Positions 1 through 58,400 of a DNA stretch of 64,000 nucleotides are shown here, in pieces. Source of the DNA: Beaufortia kweichowensis (taxonomy: Eukaryota > Chordata > Actinopteri > Cypriniformes > Gastromyzontidae). The stretch's first letter is position 1. Every line of letters begins with the position of its first letter. The translations under genes and the position numbers were made by a program. The notes below the pieces were generated by a model. That model worked only from the letters and a program-made list of their open reading frames with translations, did not search any database and was not told where the DNA came from. The stretch covers positions 9,692,075 through 9,756,074 of the forward strand of contig CM032811.1 in the NCBI GenBank assembly GCA_019155185.1. Reading direction: 5' to 3'.

Positions 1-3000
1 ATCAATTTATTGATGCTGAATATATACATGTGTCTATACATATGGCAATAAAAACACCAGTGTTCGTATATTACTTTTTTTTTTTTGAGTGTTTTGTCAT
101 TTTAGACACATTTTATAACAAAACCTGTAGTCTTTATAGCTATCTATATCTATCTATAATACGTACTGTAAGATTGATCCTAATTTTGTTCCTGAAATCA
201 TAAATCTTGATTTCTTTTCTACAGAAAGGTATTTGCAAATCAATCAGTAATTTGTAATATATCTCAGCTGACACTATACTGTTTATATCAGCCCCTGACC
301 CACAGATGAGCACCAGTTCACCTTCACCTGCCACCAGTATCTCATGAAGACTGGAGGTGACATTAGCCAGTAATTGTCCAGATCATCATATTGAGAATGT
401 ACTTTCATAGATAATTGGTTTGAGGGATGTTAAAAAGTCTCTGTTGTTTTGTGGTTAACACCGACATATATTGATCATTGTGCAAGCAGAAAGGCTAGTA
501 CACAGAGTGCCCATCCTTCCCCTGGAAGGAAAAGGTAACAATAAAAAAGATGAAAGTGAATGTGTCAAACTAACCTCCAATGTCAGACTGAAGGATGGCT
601 ACATTCTGTATCAGGACACCAGGATGGCCTCATGTGAACCCGTCTCAACAAACCTGTACAGGACTGTGTCTTTGTTACGCATTATATGCAATTATTACAG
701 TCATAACCCTAATCCTAAGCCTTTATTATCTATATAATGTTAATAATATTCAGTTCTTAAATACAGAACTTAAGTAATATTTATTATGTTTATTGTAACA
801 AGGACAACTTGAGTGTAAAAATGACTTCACTTCATTATTAAATGACATTGAAATGTTTTTTTGTAAACCTAAATTTGTTAAAATTTCAAAACTATCTACA
901 TAAAATGTATATGTAAAAATGGAAAAAAAGATGTATTCTCCAAAAACAATTGATCTTGTTTGCTATGCATTGAAGATTGCCTGACAGTGCTGCTGTGTGG
1001 CACTTTTTTCTAAAGTTTTTTCAGAAAAGAAACAAAAAAAAAAAAGAAAACTTTACAAAATCTGTTAAGCTTTACAAAACACTTGCATACAGATGCATCA
1101 AAATCTAAACTAATATGTTTAAGGCAAAAACAATAGATACATTTCAACAGCGCCGTTATAGCAACATCTCAAAGCAAGTTTAGATTAGCCTTTCAGTACA
1201 CGACTTTCCCATAATAGCAGTGACTGGAAAACTAATCCCCCGGAGGCTTGTAGTCTTGACCCTGCAGCTGAAGAATGCTCTGTAGCAGGATATGAATTCT
1301 GACAGACAGACTGCTGTGTGTAATAGTTTGTGTGTATTTGTGCTCATTTTGTTTACATGAGAACGGTCAGCTTTCAAATTCACCTTCACCTGCCTGACTT
1401 GTCAGCTCAAACTTTACTCATACTAAACCAGTTCTGAAAGTCACACAATGGTATATTGCAATATTACAAGATTTTTGTGTTATTATCTTCAACTAAAAAG
1501 ACAAGCAATGCTAGCCCAGGCTGGTTAATACTAGTCAACAACAAGAAAACAACAACCCACCCACAAATCTACATGGTAATGTAAAAAGAACAGTGCAGTT
1601 AAAGTGCTGGTCTTAAGGGCCTCTTTACTCAAATCACATCTATACAGAGCGTTTGATTGCCTTCTATAAAAGAAATGTACAAAAAACAGTAACTAAATTA
1701 AGCTGCTGTTCTGGGACCAATCCATAATGACGAGAAAGAGACTAATGTGTAATTATTCATTTTTTAAGCCACAGAATCAAAGCTATAACTAGGATCAGAC
1801 TGAAAACAGCTCTCATTGCTCCTTTGTGAGATTTTAAATACAGTCCTTGCCTTTACAAATGGATTGTGTGCTTTCTATTAAAGGAAAACTGGAGTTCAGG
1901 TCAGATCAGATAAAAATGCAAAGGTTTTAAAATATGCTTTTGTTCAAGCGTGCTACAATACAACCTCAGCACAGAAGGATGGGACATTTTCTCTACGTCA
2001 AAATATAACCTGAATTTAGTTGCCTTTTATGAGTCTTTGGAAAAAAAACTATGAAAAATAAAAAACCCATGAGTGAGTAATTAATTTTAAAGGTAAATGT
2101 GGCAATACAACACGCAATTAACTAGAAAAACACTGAATATTTTAAGTGGCATGTTCACAATGCTAAAAGCAATAGATTATAGAGGGTCAATCAATAATCC
2201 TAATAATTGCTTCACACATTTTCTGCATTACATTACATTAATCAGCTCAACTGTGTGAACTGTGATTAAAGGACCATTTCCACAGCACGCAAAGAATGAC
2301 AAGAGTACATTCATTAACAGTGACAGCTACCGAGAGCATTTGTTCAACTGACATAATAGCAACAACCAGCGTCAATATCCTACAAGCGGAAACTAGGAAA
2401 CTGTCCCTTGAAGGGCAGCGAAAAGTACATTTCACTGAAAACCTGTCGTTTTCACATTTGTCGTCTTAAAAGACTGATGTTATTCCAGCTCAGTTTATAC
2501 TACTCAACACTGTGCCACAACCAGCTGAGTGAAGAGGTAATAAACGACTGGCGTGTTGTAGGAAAATCCAAAATATGAGAAAGAATGAGAGAGCTGAGTG
2601 CTAAAAAAAAATCACTTAAAGAGCATTTACACCTGCAGAAGAGAGACACACACGACGATCAGCCTTGGATTTGCATACATATTAAAGCTTAAAAGAGTGA
2701 GTTAAAAGTCTGACAAGTGTGTGAATAAGATGATAGAGATGGTATGAGATGTACTCACCGGTCACAGCCTACTGTACGTGCCCTTCATACAGCAGATTTA
2801 GGGAGAAATATATCAGACAATGCTGAGTTTACTAACCGGTTTATTGTGGTGAGAATTAAATATATTTGTTTATACAGCTTGTTACAGGTCCAACAGAACA
2901 CTGAAATAGACCAAGTGGACCAAATGCCACAATAATAGATTTAGTGAAGTGGTCTTGTTTTGGTTGATACTGGTACAGCTGTGTGTTGCACAATGCTGAA

Positions 3001-6000
3001 TACGTACCTTACATTTTCAAAATACAAATATACTTGATCACCCAACATCTGAGAATACTGATATCAGAATAAATATACATATTGGTAAGGTTATATACGA
3101 ATTGCCGATTCAGCAATGACTGTTTGAATGATCACACACAAAGATTAAAAATAGTCTGTCTATAAAATCATCAGGGTCGCTGATCCATTGACACAAATTA
3201 CAGATCCTTGTGGGGAAACAAAAGGCCACTAGTACGATCTCTGACACACATTACAAATATATACAATAAATACAAAACAATTTCAAACTTATACTCTCTT
3301 TTTGAAATATGCACAGATTTGCATATTTATATGTACACATGTAGTGTAAATACAGACCCACACAGACACTCGTGAACACCCACTTTCACTTTCAGTTCTA
3401 TAAACATTTACAGTTAAATATACAAGAAAATACAATTACATAAATACCTTTGTTGTCAAATTGCAATTTTCAATTGACGATACAAAATACGAAAAATCAG
3501 TAACTATAAAAGGAAAACATGACATTACAAGAACTATGGACACAGTCATTGTGATTTCAAATACCAGCAAACACTGGAAACCAGCTATATAGAGTCTGAT
3601 AGTCCTTTGATCAAACACAGCAGTTGCACGTTTATTGTATTGTAACACTTAGGTTGTCCTCAAGTAAAGTGTAAGATACTAATATAGTATGTATTTCAAT
3701 GAGACCATCTGTGTGAAATAGTGTTACATGTAAACAGAATCTGTCGTCATACAGCTAAACTGGTTCATGTAACAGGACCACATACTTTACAGCTACAATT
3801 ACTGAACAATACAAATATAAAATAATTTGGTTGGTAAAGGTGAATTGTGAAAAAACATTTTTACATTGTTTTCCAGAAAAAAAAAAACAGATTTTAAGAG
3901 GATGCACTGTATCCCTACAAGCGACTAATTATTTGTTGTTCTTAAGAATAAATCTAACTTGAGTTTTCTTGTTTCTCAAATATATTTATCTTGTTTTAAG
4001 GATGATAATTGTTTGCTTTTCAAATAAATTAATCTTGTTTTAAGGATGATTATTTTGGCTTATTAAATACACTTATCTTGTTATAATAATGTTAATTTTT
4101 TAACTGGAAAACAAGATAAAAACACTAATTCAGTTTTTTTTGCAGTCAGCTATTGCCACATGCAAACATAACAAACACGCTCGTTTCATTTCAGTGCCAC
4201 TTATATTTACAACGTGGGTAAGAGACAGGCACAAGTAAAACCACTGACGGTTGTAAATTTTCTTCTGGAACCAGTGACCCGGCAGAGAAGTGGGACACTG
4301 CAGCTGTGTTTCAGAACTGAACCGTTTCTGGCCGAGCGGCTGAACAGAAGCAGTGATGACGTGGGGTCGCCACACTGGCACGAAAGGTTAATGTACAGTT
4401 TGCAAGCCCGTCTGGCCACGAGCGGCATGCAGACGGCCGGCCAGAGAGCAGACAAACAATATTAAAACAGAGGAATTATTGCCGGAGTCAGCACTATACC
4501 GCCTGTCCGAGCAGCAGGTTCCTCACTTTCGTTCCATAGTGCGTATTGCTAAAGCTTGACAAAATCTGATGCTTTCTCCAAGGATCTTATCCCAAATCAG
4601 GCCTCACGACAGAAGAGACCGCATGACTGACATGTACACCGACCAACCAGTTTGTTTCATAGTGTTGTTTACAGGAATAGAATATATCACAATAACAGAA
4701 CGGCATGACAATTGTTGGCATACAGTTGTATTATAAAAACACTATAAATAGAGGAAAATGCCTATAGACTGTGTTCAGTGTTTCTGTAAGTGCAAAAGTA
4801 CTTATTTTTTCCCCACAGAATTCAGAAAGCAAGTGTTTCTAATACACATTTCTTGTGGAAATTTGGTCCACCAATTTATTTACTAGTTTACTAAGTGCAT
4901 CAAACCAATCTCAGACTGTACTAATCTTACAAACTTTGTCAAATCCATTAATCAGTTCTTCCTCATATAAGCCTTGTACCCTGTAAACATGACTTGTCAT
5001 TGCTGTAAGCAACAAGCATCAGACAGTCAGCAAATTAACTGTTGAGACAAGAAGCTCACAATATAAATGCTGCTTTCTCAATCTAAATCTCCAGAGCATC
5101 ACAGTTGTTCAAGAAATTGAATTCGGAAATAATACAATGAATTCTCCCCCGTTGTTCAAACAGACAGCTCAAGCATTAGAAGTCAGCGTTAGATCCGTGC
5201 CAGATCCTTGCAGAGCGGAGGACCCTTTCCCGAACAGTTTTATCCCATCATGTGAGATCTGTCTCAATATGTAGTCAAATATCAGCAGAGGCCTGAAATG
5301 ATGTAAAGATGCTGTGAAGCTGGAGAAGAAGAGAGGTTGTGAATTAAAGAATGCCTCACACAGCAGTCACACTCAATAAACACGCACATAAACATCCATT
5401 TCGTTACGAAAATCATTTGAGTAAATGATCAAGAGTTTCCAGGTTGTCATCTCATCCGGCAAACGGTATTTGGCACTGGGAAAGAGCTGGATTTGAGGCA
5501 TGTCTGGACACTCGATGTGCGGATCATTGGGCTCAGCGGTGTAGCCCTTCAATTGCACATTTGCATTCAGATTTCTGTGGCGTGAAGGGAAGATCGGTGG
5601 GAGGTGCAGTCTCTATTAATAATCCCTCAGCCTTTTTTACACTCCTGATTAGGAATGATCCGGCGCTTGGGGTGGTACCCTGATTTACCCGCACAGTTCA
5701 GAAGGATGTCGGGCCACTAATTCAGTCTCTAATCACTTTTTTATATTTGACAGAACAAAACCGCTACATCATCCAGGCAGACTGAAAACTAATACCGTGG
5801 GGGCTGAAGTCTTTCTGGGGTCTGAATATAAATTTTGGGTTATGAATTCAGTGATGCTGAGATCCAATTTAAGAAACTTTTACTGCAGTTGGACATGTGA
5901 TGCAGCGGACTGGTGGTGAGAATATTAGATTTGTGCTCGACGGGGTCTCTTCATTTGAAATTTAAATTGAATTCACACCCGAAATACAGACCTGCCATGT

Positions 6001-6289
6001 ATTTCAAAAGACGAGAGTTCATTAAACAGTTGTGCCACCTCAGCCTGTATAAGCTAAAGTAGAGCTATAGCATGAGTATTTCAATTATGTTATTTCTTAA
6101 ATCAAGTTCTTTTCTATACAAATGTGGTTTCTTTAAATACACAGTATTCACAAAAGTGAGCAATGTTTGCTTGCCACAATAAAAGTCCATCTGAAAAGAG
6201 CAAAACAGAAACGAAATCTTACCTGGGCTCTGTCCAGCGTGATATAATTTGCATCTCCTCTCCTTCCATCACTCTTTGTTTTGTTTTAA
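1..6289. other. sequence downstream of pitpnm3: 3' UTR and flank
   Basis: No exon of a recognisable protein was found in this 6.3 kb. Some of it must be the pitpnm3 3' UTR. Minus-strand AATAAA hexamers occur at 4875-4880, 3631-3636 and 2840-2845, but I cannot choose the real poly(A) site. The rest is AT-rich. A GC-richer patch at 4130-4470 and an AT-rich imperfect repeat at 3950-4130 are noted separately. Confidence 0.5.
3950..4130. repeat. AT-rich imperfect tandem repeat, likely DNA-element remnant
   Basis: The phrase ATCTTGTTTTAAGGATGAT recurs about 53 bases apart with variations, followed by TTATCTTGTTATAATAATG and a stretch ending AAACAAGATAAAAACACT. Runs of CTTGTTTTAAG/AACAAGAT type are common in cyprinid interspersed elements; the family name is not assigned. 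Confidence 0.5.
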
Positions 6290-52106
<45,817 letters not shown>

Positions 52107-52730
52107 GCTGTCCGATGCGCTTCTGAACGCCCGCTGAGTGTTTGCTGTTAGTTTGGACAGTACGCACGTCTCTTCTCTCTGTCCTTGTCTGTGCGCGGAG
52201 AGGCTGGACGCGGGAGAAGCGATTTGAAGCCTACGGGTGTTTCATGCTGAAGGATACCGCGGAAATGACATGCGATAGTGGGAGTATCCATGAACGCTTA
52301 GGTGGATCCTTGTGTTGAAGTAAGCACTGTTTGTATGTGTGTGTAGACTTTGCTGTTGTCCTCTCTCCTCCTCCTGTTGAGCTCGAGGTCTGAGGTTCGA
52401 CTGCCTCCAGTGGCTCTGCTAGAGCCGTGTGATACACCGTTGCAGTGAACCTGGAAAACGCCAGGCGCATTAATGCAGACCACCCGCCATGCAATAACAA
52501 CTAGATATATATTTCCAAAGGGAAGTAGCTGTTATTGCAAAATAACAAAGTAATTCTTAAGTTTTTATATTTTATGTAATTAAAACGTATTCTGTAACGA
52601 TGGTATAGTTTTTTTGATGATAACATTTAACTAATATATAAGATGTTTAAAAAATAAGATTTTTCCTGACCCAAACTTTCAGCTTTACGCATGCGCAGTG
52701 CGCACTACAGACATGCACGCACAGACACAC
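52107..52730 (-). promoter_or_regulatory. probable pitpnm3 5' UTR and proximal promoter
   Basis: The stretch before the ATG is GC-richer and CpG-bearing compared with flanks. An NRF1-like site, ACGCATGCGCA, lies at 52687-52697 with another GTGCGCAC just after it. No TATA box at a convincing distance was seen. The transcription start is not determinable; a non-coding first exon further up is possible. Confidence 0.45.
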
Positions 52731-53190
52731 GCACCATTCGCAATTTTATAACCATCTTCTTTAGCCATAACAATCAAAAACCCACCTTTATTAAACCCTT
52801 TCGGGTCACCTTAAATAAAGAATTTAACAGCACATCATTGTTTATACTTTAAACTGTGTTTGTTTTGATAATTTGCTCAATAAAAACAGCACAACAATTT
52901 CGAGCTTTTCTTTCATGCAGTTTAGGGTGTTTCTCCACCGGGAAGCTGTAACCTAATAAGGCGTCGAAAAGTTCTCAATTTTGTGTTTTAAAGAAGGTAT
53001 CAAGTACCTTTGCACTTTCAGTCACCCACAATCCTTTGCACATATTCCCAGATTATCTAAAACAATGGAAACTATTTTAACTTTAAGGGACACTGGCTGT
53101 TCAGATGTCATGTTTAAAATTCACCGTTTTCAGTCTGTTTGACGTCTTGTGTGCCGTCAGTAATTCCCCATTTAAAACACGCAACATCGC

Positions 53191-53226
53191 CGGTGCGCAT
53201 GACGTCACGGGAAATAGCGCATGCGT
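53191..53226. promoter_or_regulatory. CRE palindrome next to NRF1-like sites
   Basis: Perfect TGACGTCA at 53200-53207, with TGCGCAT just before it and GCGCATGCGT at 53217-53226. This cluster of a CREB/ATF site and NRF1-like sites lies 1.1 kb upstream of the pitpnm3 ATG in otherwise AT-rich DNA. It suggests a core promoter, possibly with a non-coding first exon downstream. Confidence 0.5.
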
Positions 53227-55344
53227 GACAGAAAATCTTTCGCTCTTCTATTTTTGTTTATTCATACTGTTGTTTGCTAGTCTTTAATACCTCTGTGTAT
53301 TTAGATTTGTATTTATATGTATGCTATGTGTTTTTATGTTATGTTGTTGTTGATGTAATTCTCGTTCCTGTCTCTAACACATTTGTTATTAATAAAACAT
53401 TTAAATAAAGGAAAATCGTCTACTGAATTGGGTTAATACAAACATAAGAGGGATCACAGGTTATGTTCTTGATTACTGGGAGATTTAAGTTCAAAATTGT
53501 TTGTTTAATGGAAACAAAGCATGAGTTGATATCTCTCTTGTGGTAAGATGACTGCAAAAAGTGTTCATAAATCATAATCAATCCTCAGTCATTTAAATAA
53601 CTTGCTTTGTCACAGTACATCCAACATCATTTAAGTTGATTAATGTAAGGTAGTAATCACCGTAAAATATGAGTCTTGTGCTAGCTGTCAGACAGTATTT
53701 GCATCAGTGGTTAATATGGTCTCATACGTGCATAATTTTTCAACACAAATATTTATTATGTAGTTTTAAAGCTGCACCCATCCCCACCCCCCAAACACAC
53801 ACAAAGAAATTACAATGACTAACCATTGAGTTAAACATCAGGGACTTTAAATCTGTTCACAATCTATTAAAAGTGTAGGAAAGTAAAGTAAGGAAACATT
53901 TCTTAAATGCCTGGAAACTGCCCATGCTGCATTAACAAACTCCTTTAGGGACTTGGCCTATTTGTATCAGTCAGGAAACACAGTGACAAAACACTTCAGA
54001 CTCAAAACATTGCAACGTTGCATTGAGATTCTCGAGCAACAACAGAAATGGCCTGCAGGTCTGACAAGCAGAAAGATAGATAACATTGATTACACCAGCT
54101 AGTCACAGGAAAAAATTGCATATTCAATTCATTTGACATTTTTTCTTTAAAAGCAATTTCATCCATGCCAATGAGTACAACATGCCAATGCCGACAAGAA
54201 ACTGAAATTATAACTGCACACATGTAGGGGTCATTTCAAAACATTTATTTTTTATTATAAATTATAATTAAAAGTTATGAAATATGGTACAGGTTCAAAA
54301 TATTTATTTTAACAGCAACAAAAAATAAACACACATTGTGAGAATGCAGTTATTTGTGACATTACATTGCTTTTGGCACCTATCACAAATAAGTAGGTTA
54401 TTGAAACATTTGGGAGTTACCTGACGTACATCTGCAGCAAACAACTGCTGCTTAAAAGCCTGACAGTTAGGAGATTTAGCCTGACATCTGTTCGCTATAT
54501 TCCTACCAAATTAACCATAAAATGAGGGGACAAATCATATCAATAGAACAAAGTTTTATCATTATTACAGAGCCCTCAAAAGACCTAATCGTAATTTCAT
54601 ATGCATAAATACATGACTATACCACTTTCTGTTGATTAGCCATACTGAGTTATATAAGGGATGTGGGCGTGCACATTTCCACACACATCCTCTTCGGAAA
54701 GAATGCATCACATATTTGTTAAGACTAGTGCACGGAGCCTGTGTCCTGTCAGAGCACATTCCCAGCAAGCCAACCCAATATCTGGAGTCCTGCCCTTTCC
54801 TTAGGAACTGACACATACAATACACAATCCTAAATACATCACCTGATCTAATCACAATGGGGATTTAATGCACATCTGAAGAGATTAGAGAACTTAAAAG
54901 CAGGCTTAAAGACAACTAGCTCAGAGAAAATACATATGTTTTTAGGTGTGTCATCCATTAAGGGAGGCGTTTCTGAAAAAGAGTGTAAAATCTTATAATC
55001 CTGTGTAATGCATTGATAATGTTTTCTTTTGAACCTAAGGCAATTTTGTCAATACTGCACAGCAACAGCAATAGTCTAATGCATGTGGAAGGCTGTATGG
55101 ATTTTGGCACATTGATGTAACATTTATGCAAAACAATATGTGTTTGTGTTTCAGAGTCATCCGCACATAAAGGACTTCAGACAAAGAAAAGCATCAGGTT
55201 CTTATCTGATCTTAAACATAAAAGTCAACTTTAGAAAAATAGCTAAAATAGCTAACACACATAAATATAAATCCAGATGTTCACTTAAAAACCTGTAGTA
55301 AATCAAACTGTCTGCACGTTAATATATGAGGAGTCTCTTTTAGA
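53227..55344. other. intergenic region and kiaa0753 3' UTR
   Basis: Between the pitpnm3 promoter and the kiaa0753 stop. Minus-strand AATAAA hexamers at 54303-54308 and 54244-54249 would give a kiaa0753 3' UTR of about 1.1 kb. No other gene seen. Confidence 0.5.
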
Positions 55345-55483
55345 CTATGACACTGATGTGGTGGGGGACTGGACAGGTTGAAGGAATTCTGAAGTGAAAA
55401 CAGCTTCCGCATACTCCTCACAAACATCCTGGAATTCTGCAGCCACATCAACCAGAGCCTCATCCATCAGTTCTTCAGCCAGA
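55345..55483 (-). CDS. kiaa0753: kiaa0753 terminal coding exon
   Basis: Encodes LAEELMDEALVDVAAEFQDV, then CEEYAEAVFTSEFLQPVQSP and TTSVS before TAG at 55345-55347. One base in completes Ser, continuing WTIADS. An amphipathic C-terminal helix with a short tail. Acceptor TTTCTCTCAG. Confidence 0.9.
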
Positions 55484-58400
55484 CTGAGAGAAACAATGAA
55501 AGAGAGAATTATACTCACACAAAGCAATTATTTTACTTCAATAGAACAGACCCTTATAGATTCTCCAAAAATCTCACTCAAAGAGTTGAAATATATTTGC
55601 TTTGTTTTTGTCGTTTTATGATGGTGTTAAAAGAAATATAACTGTTTGCTCTTCAAAATTGGTTTCCTATGTCTTTAGGACAGTAATAGGCCAAGAATAC
55701 CCAAGATGCCTAGCTCATCTCAATTCATATCAGCTCTAAATCCTTCCTTTGATGTATTACACTCCCTCTGTGTGAAAAGCAAAGCTTTCCCGATTCCGGT
55801 CAATTTCAGCTCACTTGAGGCATTGACTGCCTGTAAGGCTTTTATTACCCAAAATGCACCGCAGACTGACAGGTGCCCGCACCCTTTCCCGGCAGCAGCA
55901 CTAATTGCCGTGACATTTCTCATCTTCTCTATTTCTCCAGAATAATAACCATCCACAGTCTCTATGGTGCTACACTGACCTCTGCATAACACAATACTCA
56001 GGTTTTCTTATTTTCAAACAGCAGCAAAAGAAAAAATATTTTCACTTTGGATTCTTCACTTGCTCGCTTCCATAAATGATTTCTTCAACAATTCTTCTCG
56101 CCACCCACACAGCCCACAGTGAGAGGATCAAGTCTAACAAACCAGGATCACGTGGAGCTTGTGTGTTCCACTTCCCACTTTTGTTAAAAGTCTACTCTCT
56201 GTGGAGGGGTTGATAAATATCCACTGCACTGCACCAACTTAAAAATTCTCTTAAGTATGCTAATGGAAGGGTGGGCGTGCGTGAGCGCCAGCAGAACAAC
56301 AAAGATGCTCATTTGCACCGAGCACACACCACATTAGCACCCGTCAAAAACAGAGCTAATATTTACATTTAAAATGACAACGTGTGCAAGGATCATTATA
56401 GCTGCGAGGCAGTAAACAATATCAACTCCTACTCGCTCGCTGTGAGAATCGTGGTGGGGCTTGTGACTAAACTGTTATTACTTCTGGTGCAAACAGAGAA
56501 GCTTTAGTCTGACTATGTATACATTCGTGAAGATAAGTCAAGCATAAGAAAAATCTATCAAAATGTTGGTGCTAAATAAATAACAGGTAATTAAGGTTTG
56601 ATGCATATAGGTAGGGCTGGGCGATATGGCAAAAATGTAAACTCGATAATTTTTTCCCATATTGATCGATAACGATATACATTTCGATATATAAAAAGAG
56701 TATCCCAACTATGACTGAAGCCATAAAAATTTGAGGGTTCATTAATTACATTTTAAAGAATAGTTTTTTGTTGACAATTTCATCATTTTTGGATAATAAC
56801 TCGAGGTTAGTTTCACTTTGGTCACTGCTTCCACTTATTTTTGTCATCCTTGTGCCGAGTTTGCTTTGCAAAGTGCCGTAGGAAATTGACTTTGTTCTTT
56901 GACGTGAACGTTAAAAGCTGCACGCTGATTGGCTGTTGTTGCATATTTCTGCGAAATTGTGTGATTGGCTCTTATATTAATCCATATCGAGAAAAAATGC
57001 TTAGAGCTTATCATCGTTATCAACATATATTTTATCGCGATTCGATATGGTATCGTTTATCGGCACAGCCCTACATATAGGTCCCATGACTATCACTTCA
57101 CTTATTAAATCAAGTTAAAAACAGGAGTTAAATCTGGAATAGAATTTACTCCTAAATTTACTTTATCCAAACTAAGTGAAGTAGTAGTAACATGCATCCA
57201 TTTCTGCATTACACAAACATCACTAGTAACTGTAAAATCGTACCGCATCTGTATCATGTTTTTGTTTGTTCATTTAGAAAGCTAAACTTCTCAGATCCTT
57301 ACTTCAGAAAGGACGTTTCTGTAATATTACTCTTAATGCAATAAAAGCATAACGGGAAAATAATAAAATCATCAGACTCCAACCTGTCTGCTATGGTCCA
57401 GGGGTTAAAGCTCCCCACAGCCTCGTGCGAGACCAGCTGCAGGAAGGCATCATGGTTCTCTCTGTATTTCTGAATGCTCCTCTGCATGCTGGGCGGCACA
57501 CTCAGGCACGCCCCTCCCGTCCTCTTTACTCCAGCTGTGACTGCATGACAGGGATCATTAAGTGTAGAAGACTCCTCATCCAGCATTGATGTCTCAGACA
57601 CACCCCTGTAAAGAAAGCCATGATATTTTCAATGAAATGTTTTTTAAACCGTTTTTATAGGTGGGAGGAGCCCTGTCCATTACATTGTCTTTTTAAACAA
57701 TCACATTTAAGAATCATCATAATATTCATAATAAATATACTCTCTGCATGCTTCAGATGTCTGTATAAACGTCTGTTAAGGGAATAACTGACAGCAAGGC
57801 AATACTGATCCAAACACAATCACAACACATGAATACTCTCAATTAATATGCCAGTTTGTTAGACTGCTTCCTTTTAAGTGATGCTAAATCTGGAAACAAA
57901 AGCACTTGTGTAAACACACTGCATCATCCCTCACACAGTTCCCAGGCAAAATAAGCCTCCGGGTATCCTCAAAGCACCAACCAAGGTTCAACATCATCAG
58001 TCCAGGTTCCTCGGAGTTAATCAGCTCCTCAGAAGCACCAGCACTCTTCCAGCTCATATTTAGCACATGAACTGCACCAGAAGCACATTTGCTAAGACAG
58101 ACCTCACACTCCATTCCAGGTCGCCTCTAATACACTAGCTCAGCTTAGACACTTAATGCGCAAGGCCGCCAACAGCGTATAAGGGCCATTTATTCTCTAA
58201 TGGAACATTATGGGGGCCGGCGCTGCTATTGTGCAATCACTTCCCCTTTACCGTTCCCGCAAGGCGCCCTCTTTGTCCAGCTAATAGAATACTGCTTCTG
58301 CTAACAGCTACCCCAAGCGTTTCAGACTGTGGCACTCTACAGAAGTGTGGAATTCACTCAGACCTTTTCCAGTGGCTGCACAATGCCAACAGAAATGAAA

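Noticed and set aside
3670..3760. Possible tRNA or small structured RNA in AT-rich flank
   Set aside because: No cloverleaf, A-box/B-box pair or terminator could be laid out.
52686..52740. Possible start of a divergent plus-strand gene from the pitpnm3 promoter
   Set aside because: No exon with family resemblance on the plus strand between 52.7 and 55.3 kb; the 60-codon frame at 53105-53287 is not convincing.
56841..57080. 79-codon plus-strand open frame
   Set aside because: Lies within the hAT MITE at 56612-57073; not a transposase fragment.
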